Assembly (NCBI RefSeq): GCF_003597395.2
Contig: NC_133770.1
Coordinates: 288,177,691-288,241,690, forward strand
Length of the DNA stretch: 64,000 nt
Direction: 5' to 3'
DNA from: Chelonoidis abingdonii
Lineage: Eukaryota > Chordata > Testudines > Testudinidae
Each line of letters starts with the position of its first letter. The stretch's first letter is position 1. The translations under genes and the position numbers were made by a program. The notes beneath the pieces were generated by a model. That model was not told the origin of the DNA. It made no database searches and saw nothing but the letters and a program-made list of their open reading frames with translations. Below are positions 11,136 through 21,304 of this stretch, in pieces.

Positions 11136-13144
11136 TTTCCAGTTATGCTAAAGTAATCTCATGCTTTGTGATGTAAATTTATCACAAATGAGCTAAGAAG
11201 GGGATTCCTCAGCACTGCACAGTTGGCTAGATCTGGTCACTTTCCTCAACAGCACCACGTATTAGCTACTGCTTGAAGCAGGACACAGGACTTGAAACCT
11301 TTACAGCAAATCCTGTGTTCCTAATACTTTCTAAGCTCTGTGTCTCTGTAATCTCATGCCAAGTACATTGATCTAGCTGACAGACTAAGGCCCTATTGTT
11401 CATTTTTATATTGATGGACTGTAATTTTAGTAACAGGAAGTTTAAATAATATTGTGTCACTTTTACATCTCACCTCTGTTTCCGCTGAATGAAAGGGCCT
11501 GTCTGCTTTTGACAGGTGGATTTTTTTTTTTCCCCCGCAAAGACTGCCTGAAGGACATTGGGAGCCATAATAATGGTTGCTGCTTTCATGAGATTTTTTT
11601 ACAGATTATGTCTAAATGGAATGGTGCTTAAATGTGATTACCTCATCACTTTTACTCCCGCTGTGGCATGTAATGGCATGATAGGGTTCTCCAGTGGGAT
11701 TAAAGCCAGTCAGACTGAAAATGTACTTGCCTTGGGGGCCATCAAGCCATCTTAATGGCTACTTGAGGGTTATATCTGCCAACGAGCAGTTTTGTCAGCA
11801 GATTAGCAAAATGAATGAAATATGGAGACAAGGATGTAGTAAAATAGCACCATTAGCCAGGCATTTTCTCTTTAATTTTGCTCAGCACTCTAATTCTAGA
11901 TGCCTTGTAATTACTGTCTTTACTTAGCTTGTGTCACAAACTCCGCCCCTGCTTGTGTAGCCAACCAATACCACAATCAGATTGGGTATTTCCTCCACCA
12001 TGTGCTACATTTAATGCCACAGTGACAGCATCCATCCATCCAATGAGCCAGTTGTGCTTATGTATCACATTGGAATAGGGGCTAATTTCCTTGGGATCTA
12101 AAAAAATCTATAGTGCCATGAACATCCTGGGTATCACAATCCCATGGCCAGTCTGAATTTTTATTGCAGCAGTGATGAGAGAAACATATCCTTTTGCTCT
12201 ATAAGTGCACAGATTTACCACTGGTAGTGGAGGCTCCTTCACCAAACATCCACCGCTTGCCTTGGGTGCAGACACCCCCTCCTACAGCCTTTGGGGAAGC
12301 AGGAATTCACCCAGGAATAACTCTTACATTGTCATCAGTAACACACACACTCACCTCTGTCACCTTTATTAGCAAACACATTGTCCCAGTGTCCTGCAGC
12401 ATTATTTCCCCAGTCATCCATGAGGGCCCTCCTTCTCTTTGGGCTCTGGCTGATTCTCCTGTGTGGTGCAGCTCTCCCAGGGACCACACACTGAGGCTGC
12501 TCCCTGGACTTCTCCCCCAGTTTGAAGCTTAAACTTTCGGCCAGCTGTGTCCCAGCAGCAGCTGCATGTGTCCTCTCCAGCAGCCCATTCACCTACTTTT
12601 GTAAAACTGGCAGAAGGTGGTAGGGGGTGAGATTTCCTGTGAGCTCTCTAGCCACCCAGAGCTTTGTGTGGGTGGAGAGGCCAATTTTTCCTGTGCGGGG
12701 ATGAGCCAGCTTTCACAGTACAGCTGTTGACCTCTGGCGTGGGGACTCTCCTTTATCTGCTACAGTACAGGGGATATGACACCTAGGTCTCTGCGTATGC
12801 GTGCATGTGCACATATGTATACACAAACTGCCCAGCTCATTCCCAATATTTATCTAATATCCTAATGCCCTCCAAATCTGTACCTACTTATATTCTGACA
12901 AATAACTTATGTGCCAGATCAGCCCAATGTGCACATATAGGCCTGAAAAATCTCATGTCCCTCCTTATAGTATTAACCCCTTAGAACCAAGGCACCTCTG
13001 ATGTGGTGTCATGTTGGGAACAGCTCAAATCAAAGAGTTGCAGCATTCCCATTGTGCAACAACTCTTCCCTTTCACACAGCTGGCAGTCCTTAGCTGGTT
13101 CTGGAGCTTCACCCTGCCTCTCTTCCTCCTGCCCTGGCCTGCCT
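11136..13144. other. non-coding; possible old minus-strand LTR at 12200-12680
   Basis: I see no gene here. Around 12360-12375 the minus strand carries AATAAAGGTGACAG, a polyadenylation-like hexamer within a stretch that could be an old LTR or processed insert, but without clear ends. The rest looks unique. Confidence 0.35.
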
Positions 13145-14115
13145 TTCATAGACTCAGAGACTTTAAGGCCTGAAGGGACCATCATGAACATTTAGTCTGA
13201 GCTCCTTCATCTTGCAGGCCACAGAACCTTGCCCACCCACTCCTGTCCTAGACCTGTAACCTCTGGCTGAGTTACTGAAGTCCTCAAATCCTGATTTAAA
13301 GACTTCAAGTTACAGAGAATCCACCATTTACACTTGTTTAAACCTGCAAGTGACCCATGCCCCATGTTGTAGAGGAAGACAAGAAACTCCAGGGTCCCTG
13401 CTAATCTGAACTGGGGGAAAATTCATTCACTACCCCAAATATGGCAATCAGTTAGACTTGGAGAAGGTGGGCAAGCCAGTTACCTGGGAAAGAATTCTCT
13501 GAAGTAACTCAGAGCCCTCTCTATCTGGTGTCCCATCAGAGGCCACTGGAGATATTTGTTTCAAGCAGTCACAGATCGGCTACCCACAACTATAGGCAGT
13601 CTCATCCTACCATCCCCTCCATAAATTTATCAAGCTCAGTCTTGAAACAAGTTAGGTATTTCCCTTCCCCCCCTCGCCACCCCCCCATTGATCCCCCTGG
13701 AAAGCTGTTCCCGAACTTCACTCCTTGGTGAGACTTTCCTTTCATGTCAAGTCTAAACTTGTTGCTGGCCAGTTTATAACCATTTGCTTCTGTGTCCACA
13801 TTGGGCTTAACTTAAATAACTCCTCTCCCTCCCTGGGATTTATCCTCCAATGTATTTGTAGAGAGCCATCACCTCTCACCTCCGCCTTCATTTGGTTAGG
13901 TTAAATAGGCCAAGCTCCATGAATCTCCTTTCATAAGGTAGGTTTTCCAGTCCTCGGATCATCCTATCAAGCCTTCTCTGCACCTGTTCCAACTTCAATT
14001 AACCTTTCTGAAGCACAGAAGACCAGAATTGCCCACAGTATTCCGGATAAGGTCTTACCAGTGTCTTATATATCTCTACTGGAAATACTTCACCTCCTAC
14101 CAGAGGCGAACTGTG
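13145..14115 (-). mobile_element. CR1 LINE, 5'-truncated, minus strand
   Basis: The left edge (tcatagactcagagactttaaggcctgaagggacc) is the inverted 3' end of a turtle CR1. It is followed by inverted 3' UTR text ('gggaaagaattctctg', 'ccatcccctccataaatttatcaagc') and then the inverted end of ORF2 ('ggccagtttataaccatttg', 'cttttcataaggtaggttttccag', 'cagtattccggataaggtcttacc'). About 970 bp of an element that is several kilobases long when complete remains. The ORF is broken by stops. Severe 5' truncation is typical of CR1. Confidence 0.85.
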
Positions 14116-14868
14116 CCTACTGATAGTGGGAAAGCATAACCCTGGAACAGCTTGAGTCATGCCCAGATAGCCCCCCCCCACACACCAAGAAAGCAGCACT
14201 CCCCTCCAGAAAGCAGCGCCCCCTCCCAGCAGCTCTCAGCTGTTCCTCCTACCTCTGCCTCTCCCTGCCCAGCGCAGCTTGCAGCCCGCTGGCTGTGACG
14301 GCATGATGTGACAGAGCAATCGGGGGTGGAGGGGTGCACGCCCCACCCATGCATCACCCCTGCCTCCTCCTCTCCCCCACAAGCCAGTATAAAAGTCCTC
14401 CACTGTCTATGGCCTTCACACACAGTCCTCCTGCCCAGGCAGAATAGCTGCAGCTGCTAAAAGCTCCTCCCCTCACTGCTTTTGATTCTTTAGGTGCCCA
14501 CCTGGATGCCTCTCCAATATGTCCCCTCCATATCTCACATTTTCCTGATATTCAGCCCTATATTTCCTGCATTCAACTTCATCCTTTCTCCCTTAGGTTG
14601 GAGAATTGTACACAATGCTCCTTTCTCCTGGGCCTTTACACCCTTCACATGGTTGTAGATGTTGGATTTGGGTTTAGCCATTTTCCTTTGGTTTCATTTA
14701 CTGATATAAAATAAAATCCAAAATAGCAATGACATAACTAGAGGCAGTGGATTGTAAGTCACCGCTTCCAGTCACTCAAGCTTTGGCCTCTATCCTTATT
14801 ATCAGCTCCATACAAGGTCTGCTATAGGTGAAACACAGAATCATCATGAGCCAATTCAGAAAGCATTT
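14116..14868. other. no gene; GC-rich patch at 14160-14400
   Basis: The patch contains a pair of similar short units, 'agaaagcagcactcccctcc' and 'agaaagcagcgccccctccc'. I cannot assign it to a gene or family. Confidence 0.4.
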
Positions 14869-14875
14869 AAACACA

Positions 14876-14927
14876 TGCTCAAATCCCATTGACTTCAGTA
14901 GGCCTCTGAAATCAATGGGATTTGAGC
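14876..14927. repeat. small palindromic repeat
   Basis: The 23-base arm at 14876-14898 (starting TGCTCAAATCCCATTGAC) and the arm at 14905-14927 (ending GGGATTTGAGCA) are inverted copies with a 6-bp spacer. It is of the same style as the 'cattgacttcaatggg' palindromes found further on (58190, 61998), which look like an ancient amniote MITE. Confidence 0.65.
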
Positions 14928-15019
14928 ACAGGTTTAATTGCTGTCCTGATTAGACATGTTTCCCTGAATGGGGATCTTAGCTTGGAAGAGCCCTCTAATG
15001 CATCATCTCTTTTACCCTT

Positions 15020-15345
15020 GATTCGTGCTCCCGACCCATTTCTAAGAGATGGCCATGCAATCTGACTTTGAATATACCCTGGTTCCACCACCTGCATGGG
15101 CTTTTTGTTCCATTTTCTCACTCACTTCTCTCAGTTTTAAAGCTTTTTCTAATATTCAGTCTAAAAATTTCCCTGATGCAGCTTAAGCTTAATTACCTCT
15201 TGCTCTATCATTGCTGACTAATGATAATAATTGCTTCCTGTCCTCTGGTGCAACATCCTTTTCTGTATCTGCAGACAGTTATCGTGTCTCCCTTTGGTAT
15301 TCTCTCCTCTAGACTGAGATTGCCCAGAAGCATATTCCCATTTCT
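15020..15345 (-). repeat. old CR1-like fragment, minus strand
   Basis: The order 'tttctaatattcagtctaaa', 'gcagcttaagcttaattacctcttgctct', 'gacagttatcgtgtctccctttggtattctctcctctagactgag' matches the inverted ORF2 end of an old CR1 lineage. It is strongly diverged. Confidence 0.5.
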
Positions 15346-15734
15346 TGTCTCACTGCTTAATAAACCTAGAAATATAGCCATATGAAGAAATCCAGTGGGG
15401 ACCGGATGGCTCAGGAAACCTGCAATGGGCCACAGGGCAATTCACTCGGCAGTAGATCACTGGTGAAAATCCAGCTCATATTTGTAGTAACCGAAAGTCA
15501 TTATAAGTTGATGGCTATTCAGCAAAACCTCTGGAAGGCATTGGTGTTCTCAGTCCAGGTGCTAGTGGACACATGTCCACATTACCAATAAGGGTGCCCA
15601 ATATAGTGTCTAAAGAGAGGTCAAGGCTTGAATGGCTATGGACACTGAGACAGTTGTTCACCACTAGTTGTGGTCCTTCCAGAGGAGGGCTGAGGGGCAC
15701 TGCTGTGGAAAACTGGAGCGAGGAAGGTCTTGTG
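15346..15734. other. no recognisable feature
   Basis: Apparently unique non-coding sequence between an old CR1 piece and a MIR. Confidence 0.4.
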
Positions 15735-15982
15735 AATTATGGCACAGGAATGGGACTCAGGAGATCTGAGCTCAGTTCTCAGCTCTGACCCAGGCTCCGT
15801 GCGACCTTGGGCAAGTCACTTCACCTCTCTGTATCCGTGATTCTTTCTCTCCGCTGTTGTCTCTTTAGGTTGAAAGTTCTTCAGGGCGAGGACTGCCTCT
15901 TGCAATGTGCATGTACTGCACCTCGCAGAGTGGGGCTGTGAGCTCAGTTGGGATTTCTTGGTGCTACTGTAATACAAATAAT
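15735..15982 (+). repeat. MIR SINE, near full length
   Basis: It starts in the tRNA-like head ('gggactcaggagatctgagctcagttctcagctctgac'), passes the core 'gaccttgggcaagtcacttcacctctctg' and ends in the L2-like tail 'tggtgctactgtaatacaaataat'. This is the best preserved MIR in the window. Confidence 0.8.
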
Positions 15983-16079
15983 CCGATAGACTGGAGCTTG
16001 CCCTGCTGCTCTCTGTGCTCTGTTCTGCGCATGAGCACTTCCCAAGGCAGACAATCCAAAGCTTTCCACAAACCGTACA

Positions 16080-16245
16080 TTCACTGGGTACTGTGGGGCC
16101 AATTCCTGAACTCCTTATTCACCCCTTTATCCTGCGCTCATTTTGAAGTTCACAGTAAAACTGCCATTGCCTTCAGTGGTTTAGGCTCAGTAGGCCTACT
16201 CATATGCTTTAAGTTCAGCACATGCTAAATGCTTTGCTGGATCAG
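16080..16245 (+). repeat. ancient dispersed repeat
   Basis: It contains 'ttaagttcagcacatgctaaatgctttgctggatcagggcc', a text that recurs widely in sauropsid genomes and in palindromic forms. It is non-coding, and I do not know its family name. Confidence 0.35.
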
Positions 16246-16784
16246 GGCCTTCTTCCATGCTCAGGCAAAATCTCCAGCTGAAGTCAATAACCACATTGGG
16301 GTTCAGCCAGTTTTTTACTCTTCTTTCATTGACCTGACTCCATCTATATTTTCTCCCCTGCTCCAGTTCAGTTTATTGCAAAGTATTTTTTTTAAATACA
16401 AAGGTTATTCTTGACTTCCCTGGAAAAAAATTACACCTTCCTCCCTGGGGAAGAGAGAGACAGATTTTGCAGTGCGCTAATAGCGTGCACGGGACTGTCT
16501 GAAAAGATCCGTAAATTGGTCTTCATTTAGCTAACAAGCCCAGTTCCAAATAAAACAGTTGAAAGATTCTCTTCTGAGAATCCTAAGTGTGTGTAATGTT
16601 TCACCGAAGGCTTGAGTCTGTAGTTTCAATGCACCTCGGGTAAATTCTCCTTTTCAGTAATCCACAATACAGCAGCTTGAGGATCTCACCTCCATATTGC
16701 ACAGAAATACTGTAGGAAGGGGAGTAAAAATAACCCTCAGCTTTTGGCAGTGCTGAAGGCTTGCTCTGTGTTGAAAAGAGAAAT
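16246..16784. other. no recognisable feature
   Basis: Apparently unique non-coding sequence. Confidence 0.4.
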
Positions 16785-17010
16785 AGCATAGACCATGGGG
16801 TAACAACAACAACTTGGGACTCAAGAGACTTGGGTTTTACTGGTTCTGTTCCACTGACCTTCAATGTGACCCTCACTGCACCGTTCTTTGTCTGTGGTGT
16901 ACATTCAGATTGTGAACTCTGAGGCATAGTGTCTCTCCCTATGTATTTGTACAGAGCCTACATAATAGAAATCTCAGACAAGACTGGAACGCTAGGAGTA
17001 ACTGTTATAT
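16785..17010 (+). repeat. MIR SINE
   Basis: Diverged MIR with the head 'gggactcaagagacttgggttttactggttctg', a damaged core ('ccttcaatgtgaccctcactg') and the tail 'gattgtgaactctgaggca...tttgtacagagcc'. Confidence 0.65.
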
Positions 17011-17170
17011 AAAAAAGCTATTGATTAAACAGGGAACTGGCATGCTCACTTGTTCTTTATTTTCCCTCCAAAAGACACCAGGTCAAGTAATGCTCTCCAG
17101 TGCATCTATGTAAATCCAGAGAAACCCCTTGGAATTCAGAATGGTTATCCCTTATTTACACTAGAGTAAC

Positions 17171-17410
17171 AAGTACAGTATGCAACAAGGAGTCTGGTGG
17201 CACCTTAAAGACTAACAGATTTATTTTGGCATAAGGTTTCATGGGTAAAAAACCTCACTTTTTCTTCAGATGCATCTGAAGAAGTGAGGTTTTTTACCCA
17301 CGAAAGCTTATGCCCAAATAAATCTGTTAGTCTTTAAGGTGCCACCGGATTCCTTGTTGTTTTTTGGGGATACAGACTAACATGGCTAATCCAATACAAA
17401 GTACAGTATG
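17171..17410 (+). mobile_element. Penelope-type hairpin element with 12-bp target duplication
   Basis: The element (17183-17398) is almost wholly two inverted arms. The left arm carries GGTGGCACCTTAAAGACTAACAGATTTATT and the right arm its inverse, meeting at 'cttcagatgcatctgaag' near 17265-17280. The tail 'ggggatacagactaacatggct' follows. It is flanked by a perfect duplication AAGTACAGTATG at 17171-17182 and 17399-17410. The arms match those of the GIY-YIG-bearing element at 6365, so this is a Penelope-like pseudo-LTR pair without a body. Confidence 0.85.
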
Positions 17411-17453
17411 ACCCACTGTTTTGTGGCGTTTCTAATGCAGAGCAGCAGAAGAG

Positions 17454-17627
17454 AGGAGGGATAGCTCAGTGGTTTGAGCATTAGCCTACTAAACCCAGGG
17501 TTGTGAGATCAATCCTTGAGTGGGCCATTTAGGGATTTGGGGCACAAATCTGTCTGGAGATTGGTCCTGCTTTGAGCAGGGGGTTGGACTAAATGAGGTC
17601 CCTTCCAAACCTGATATTCTGTGATTC
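17454..17627 (+). repeat. tRNA-derived turtle SINE with CR1-like tail
   Basis: The head is tRNA-like, with an A box TAGCTCAGTGG at 17462-17472 and a B box close to GATCAATCC at 17507-17515, the internal promoter of RNA polymerase III. The body reads 'tttagggatttggggcacaaatctgtctgg'. The tail 'gagcagggggttggactaaatgaggtcccttcc...gatattctgtgatt' copies the CR1 3' end, so CR1 machinery would mobilise it. This is the Cry/tortoise Pol III SINE type known from cryptodiran turtles. It is not a functional tRNA gene. Confidence 0.9.
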
Positions 17628-18443
17628 ATTGAAAGGTCAACCTGTTGTCACAAAACACTAAGGCCAACATGTTCAAAACAATGGTCTGCTACCTGCGATA
17701 AAGAAGGTGCCCTCAAAATGTTAGCCTATGTGAATGGAGCAGGAATAGGTGTAATACATTTCTGAGAAAACTAGAGGGTGCTTTGAGAAGGAGCCATGAG
17801 AGAGGGAAGCAAGATAGTGGATCTTTGTTACAAATGCTAGGTTTGCCTAAATAGAGAATGCCATGTAATCGTATTGGTCCCCTGCTCATTTCCATCAAAA
17901 CACAACAGACTCCTGTCTATCAGTCTGTAACACTCTTGTTTTCCTTTGGGATAAAAGCAGATACTGAAATATGTGTCTTATAATTGGACAGTGCTGTTAC
18001 CCTTCAGCATGGGCCAGCTGGGGATGGGTGAGTCTGAGGGCTTTTGAAAGGCCAGGACCTAGTTCACATCACACTTCATGTTCTTTTGGCAGCCAGCTCA
18101 GAAATGATATTTTTTACTCAGTCATGGTCACAAGGTGAAGGAACACAGAATACCAGACTAGATCACTGGTCCATTGCATACAGTATACTGCCTCCAGTTT
18201 CAGGGGAAAATGACTTCCTTCCACCACCATGCAGTGCTGTAGACAGCAGAGGTGGTGAATTGAGATTCCTTCTTGTCAGCTATCAGTGTTATGTTCACAG
18301 CATAAACACACATACATTAAGGGAAAACAAATACTCTTGCGGGAAGGTGGCAGTATGAGGCTACTGTTTTATTTAGAATTCAGAACAATGAATACACAGG
18401 AACCCAAAGCAGAGAGAGAGAGAGAAAACAGGCTGCTCCCGAA
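17628..18443. other. no recognisable feature
   Basis: About 800 bp of apparently unique non-coding sequence. The short frames show no domain. Confidence 0.4.
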
Positions 18444-18732
18444 GGGTATGTCTACACTGCAAAGAAAAATGCAAGGCATTGACTCTTCGCCTAAGTTAAC
18501 AGACCCAAGCTCATGGATGTCAAGTTGCAGGAATAAAAATAGCAGTGTAGATATTCCCACTTGGGCTGGAGCCCAAGCACCAAGGACCTCCTCCTCACTG
18601 GGTTTCAAAACCCGACCTCCAGCCCAAACAGGAACATCTTCCTGCTATTTTTAGCCCTGCAGTCAGAGCACCATGAGCCTGAGTCAACTGAGACTCTGTG
18701 CCGTGGGTTTTCTTTGCAGGGTAGACATACCT
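18444..18732. mobile_element. hAT-type non-autonomous DNA transposon
   Basis: Terminal inverted repeats GGGTATGTCTACACTGCAAAG (left, near 18444) and its inverse CTTTGCAGGGTAGACATACC (right, ending near 18731) bound about 290 bp without a transposase. The interior has further inverted text ('aaaatagcag' / 'ctgctattttt'). The 8-bp flanks do not match clearly. Confidence 0.75.
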
Positions 18733-18924
18733 TAAGGGAGCCAGGCACAACTCACTGCTTCTTTCTTTAAGCTGGCTCTGTCCAGACTGACTGATCACAT
18801 GCTTTGCTACATAGTCCCTTAGCCTGCAAGCAGGACCAGGAAACCCCTTCACTCTTAAAGTAATAGCTTGTAATTACAACACAGTCCCCAGTATATTACA
18901 ATTAGCTTACAGCCTGAAACTTCA

Positions 18925-19420
18925 TCAATAATTTGTATTGTGGTAGCACCAAGAGGCACCATTGTACTAGGCACTGTACAGACAAATACCCAAGGACAAT
19001 CCCCATCCCAAAGAGCTGGCAATCTAAGTTTAAGATGAAAAACAACAGGTAAACCACAAACATCCAAGGGGAAGCATAAGGTAGCAAAGAAACATGTAGG
19101 AACAGTGTGATAAGCAGCAGTTACAGTATGCCATCTGGGTAACAACTGTCCAGTAGTTTGTAGGCTTTGCAGCATAGGTGGGTTTTAAGGAGAGATTTAG
19201 AAGGAGGACAATGTGGTCCCTGTGCATTTTACAGGGAGCATCTTCCAGGTGCAAGGGGCGGCATGGGAGAAGTAATGAAGCTTGCGCAAAAATTTGACAA
19301 ATGGGCAACTTGTTAGTGAAGCACAGGGGAGTCTATGTCTCTATAGCACATGGGAAATGCTACATAGGGAGGGAAATAGGTTATGTAAGGCTTTAAGAAT
19401 GAAGACAAGTAGTTTGTGTT
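18925..19420 (-). repeat. L2 LINE 3' part, minus strand
   Basis: The left part ('attgtggtagcaccaagaggcaccattgtactaggcactgtacag' and 'cccaaagagctggcaatctaag') is the inverted L2 tail. From about 19165 to 19400 the text ('gtgggttttaaggagagatttagaaggaggacaatg', 'cttccaggtgcaaggggcggcatggg', 'aggctttaagaatgaagacaagtag') is the inverted end of an L2 reverse transcriptase ORF. It is diverged and not translatable. Confidence 0.65.
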
Positions 19421-20138
19421 TATGAACAAGTTCTCTCAGCAGCTTGGCTTACTCAGGTATCAAAGGGTAAATTGTACTGTTACAAGGTCAGAGCTGATGC
19501 AGAGGAATCAACACAGTTGCACAAATAATGGGGATTGGACAACAGCTGCTTACTCAAGCTAAAATCCTAATGTCACTGCTTTTGGGAGGTGAGAGTCTCT
19601 TTACCAGGTGCTCTTTGCCTGGGTAGTAGCAGCAGAAATGCATACTCCACAGAGTGGGTAAGCTCTGCTGTGTAAACAAAATCAAGGATGCTTCATTCAA
19701 GCAGAGGGGAAAGGGGACCATTTTACACAGAATCAAAATATTCCTCACAAATGCTTTATTTTTATTTATTTTTTAAATGAACCATTTCCCTAGTTTTGGT
19801 TCCAGTTGGTTTGCCCTATGTGTGTCTGTAAAGACAAACTGGAGGTTCAATACCCCGCAGGAGACCTGTGTGACAGGAGGTGGTGACCTTGAAAATACCA
19901 GGATGGCTTGGCTAAGCAGATAAATGCAATGAAGCAGCACTAATGGTTTTCCAGGTGTACGAGAGGCAAAAGGACAATATAGCTAAACTGTGAGAACAAA
20001 CAACATATTTCAATGTTCAGCTATGCAATGTTAAACACCACAATTTTCACAGCACTAGCTGGTATGGTATGTCTCTCGGCTACCATTACAGGTGACACAC
20101 TCCGTATTCTATTGGAATGCAGCCCAGAGATCAGCCTA
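19421..20138. other. no recognisable feature
   Basis: About 720 bp, apparently unique and non-coding, with an AT-rich run near 19755-19775. Confidence 0.4.
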
Positions 20139-20410
20139 AAGGCTGGTCTATGTAGTTTTTGTACTCAAAACTATTTGAGAGAAGTGTAATTTAAAATAAA
20201 ATATAACAATACAATGATAGCATGGACACAGTTATTTCGGTATAACTCGCCTTATAGCAGTATAACTTATTTCCCTTGGTGTATAGGAACAAGCTATCCT
20301 ATTTGAAGCACTTTTATACTGATGTAAATGCATCCACAATAGAAGGGTTATACTGTTCTAACTATATTGGAATAGTTAAAGTATACAACTTTTGTGTTTA
20401 GACAAGCTTA
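20139..20410. mobile_element. MITE with inverted ends
   Basis: The left end 'aggctggtctatgtagtttttgta' and the right end 'tacaacttttgtgtttagacaagct' are inverted copies. The interior has 'ataactcgccttatagcagtataac' and related palindromic text common in turtle MITEs. It is non-coding. Confidence 0.55.
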
Positions 20411-20924
20411 AGGCCTTGTCTAAGCTAGTGTAAACCCCTGTGTGGTTTGAGTGGCTCTTTTCAGTTTAGCATAAACCTGTTCCTAACTGACTTGTTAAAT
20501 CAGTGGTCCCCCACCTTTTTTGTCTGGCAGGCACCAGACGAACCATGGAGGACCATGGCGACGGAACAGCATCCACCGAAATGCCGCCGAATTTCGGCTG
20601 CATTTCTGCGGAGACGCCTCTGGATGATACTATTTGTCAGCGGCAAGCAGCGTCATCCAGAGCCATTGCTGCCAAATTTCAGCAGCATTTCGGAGGATGC
20701 TCATCTGCCGGCCGGTACGCAGGTGCACTTAGACATCCCAGCAGGCGCCATGGCACCTGCAGGCACCACACTGGGGACCCCTGTGTTAAACTAAAATAAA
20801 CCTGGTTTAATCTGAAAGGAGAGAGTCTATACAATATTCTGAATCAGACTGGACTCAATTGGTTTAAAAAAGAAATAACATTTTATGTTAGATTAGTGCA
20901 ACTCTGCATATAGACAAATCTTAA
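20411..20924. mobile_element. outer MITE carrying a nested hAT element
   Basis: The left end 'aggccttgtctaagctagtg' pairs with the inverted right end 'tgcatatagacaaatctt'. A second, complete element (20501-20783) lies inside, so this one is the older. The interior outside the nest shows 'ggtttgagtgg' and 'aacctggtttaatctgaaagg' and no coding sequence. Confidence 0.5.
20501..20783. mobile_element. hAT-type non-autonomous element with 8-bp duplication
   Basis: The element starts CAGTGGTCCCCCACC and ends GTGGGGACCCCTG-like text (CACTGGGGACCCCTG). It is flanked by TGTTAAAT (20493-20500) and TGTTAAAC (20784-20791), an 8-bp target duplication with one change, as hAT transposases make. It is 283 bp long and contains inverted 'ggcagg..caccag' and 'caggcgccatggcacctgc' segments. 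Open frames across it are chance products of its GC-rich palindromes. Confidence 0.85.
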
Positions 20925-20939
20925 ACACACACTAGTTAA

Positions 20940-21296
20940 CATAGCTGCTGACTTCTTCTCTACCCTGGGGGTGCTCGACCTCCCCTCTGCCCCAGATCTT
21001 GCCCCCACTCCATCCCTTCTTTCCTACCCCCGCCCCACCTCTTTGCTGCCTGTTCCTGCCCCCTCCCCCAAGCATGCCCCATCTCCGCTCCTCCCCTACC
21101 TCCCAGTGCCTCCTGCACACTGTGGAATAGTTGATCCGTGCTGGGTGAGACGCACTGGGAGGGAGGAGGAGAAGTTGATCAGCGGGGCTGCTGGTGGGAG
21201 GGAGGCACTGAGGGAAAGGAGGTGCTGGCTGCCGGTGGGTGCTAAGCACTCGCAATTTTTTTTCTGTGCAGAGCACCTATGGAGTCAGCGCCTATG
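20940..21296. mobile_element. hAT-type non-autonomous element with 8-bp duplication
   Basis: The ends CATAGCTGCTGACT and (inverted) CATAGGCGCTGACT bound 357 bp. The flanks CTAGTTAA (20932-20939) and CCAGTTAA (21297-21304) are an 8-bp duplication with one change. The C-rich then G-rich interior (ccccgccccac..., gggagggaggagg) is typical of an abundant turtle MITE. Open frames on both strands here are not genes. Confidence 0.85.
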
Positions 21297-21304
21297 CCAG
21301 TTAA

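Noticed and set aside
17454..17530. tRNA gene
   Set aside because: A and B boxes are present, but the sequence does not fold as a full tRNA and continues into the SINE body and CR1-like tail.
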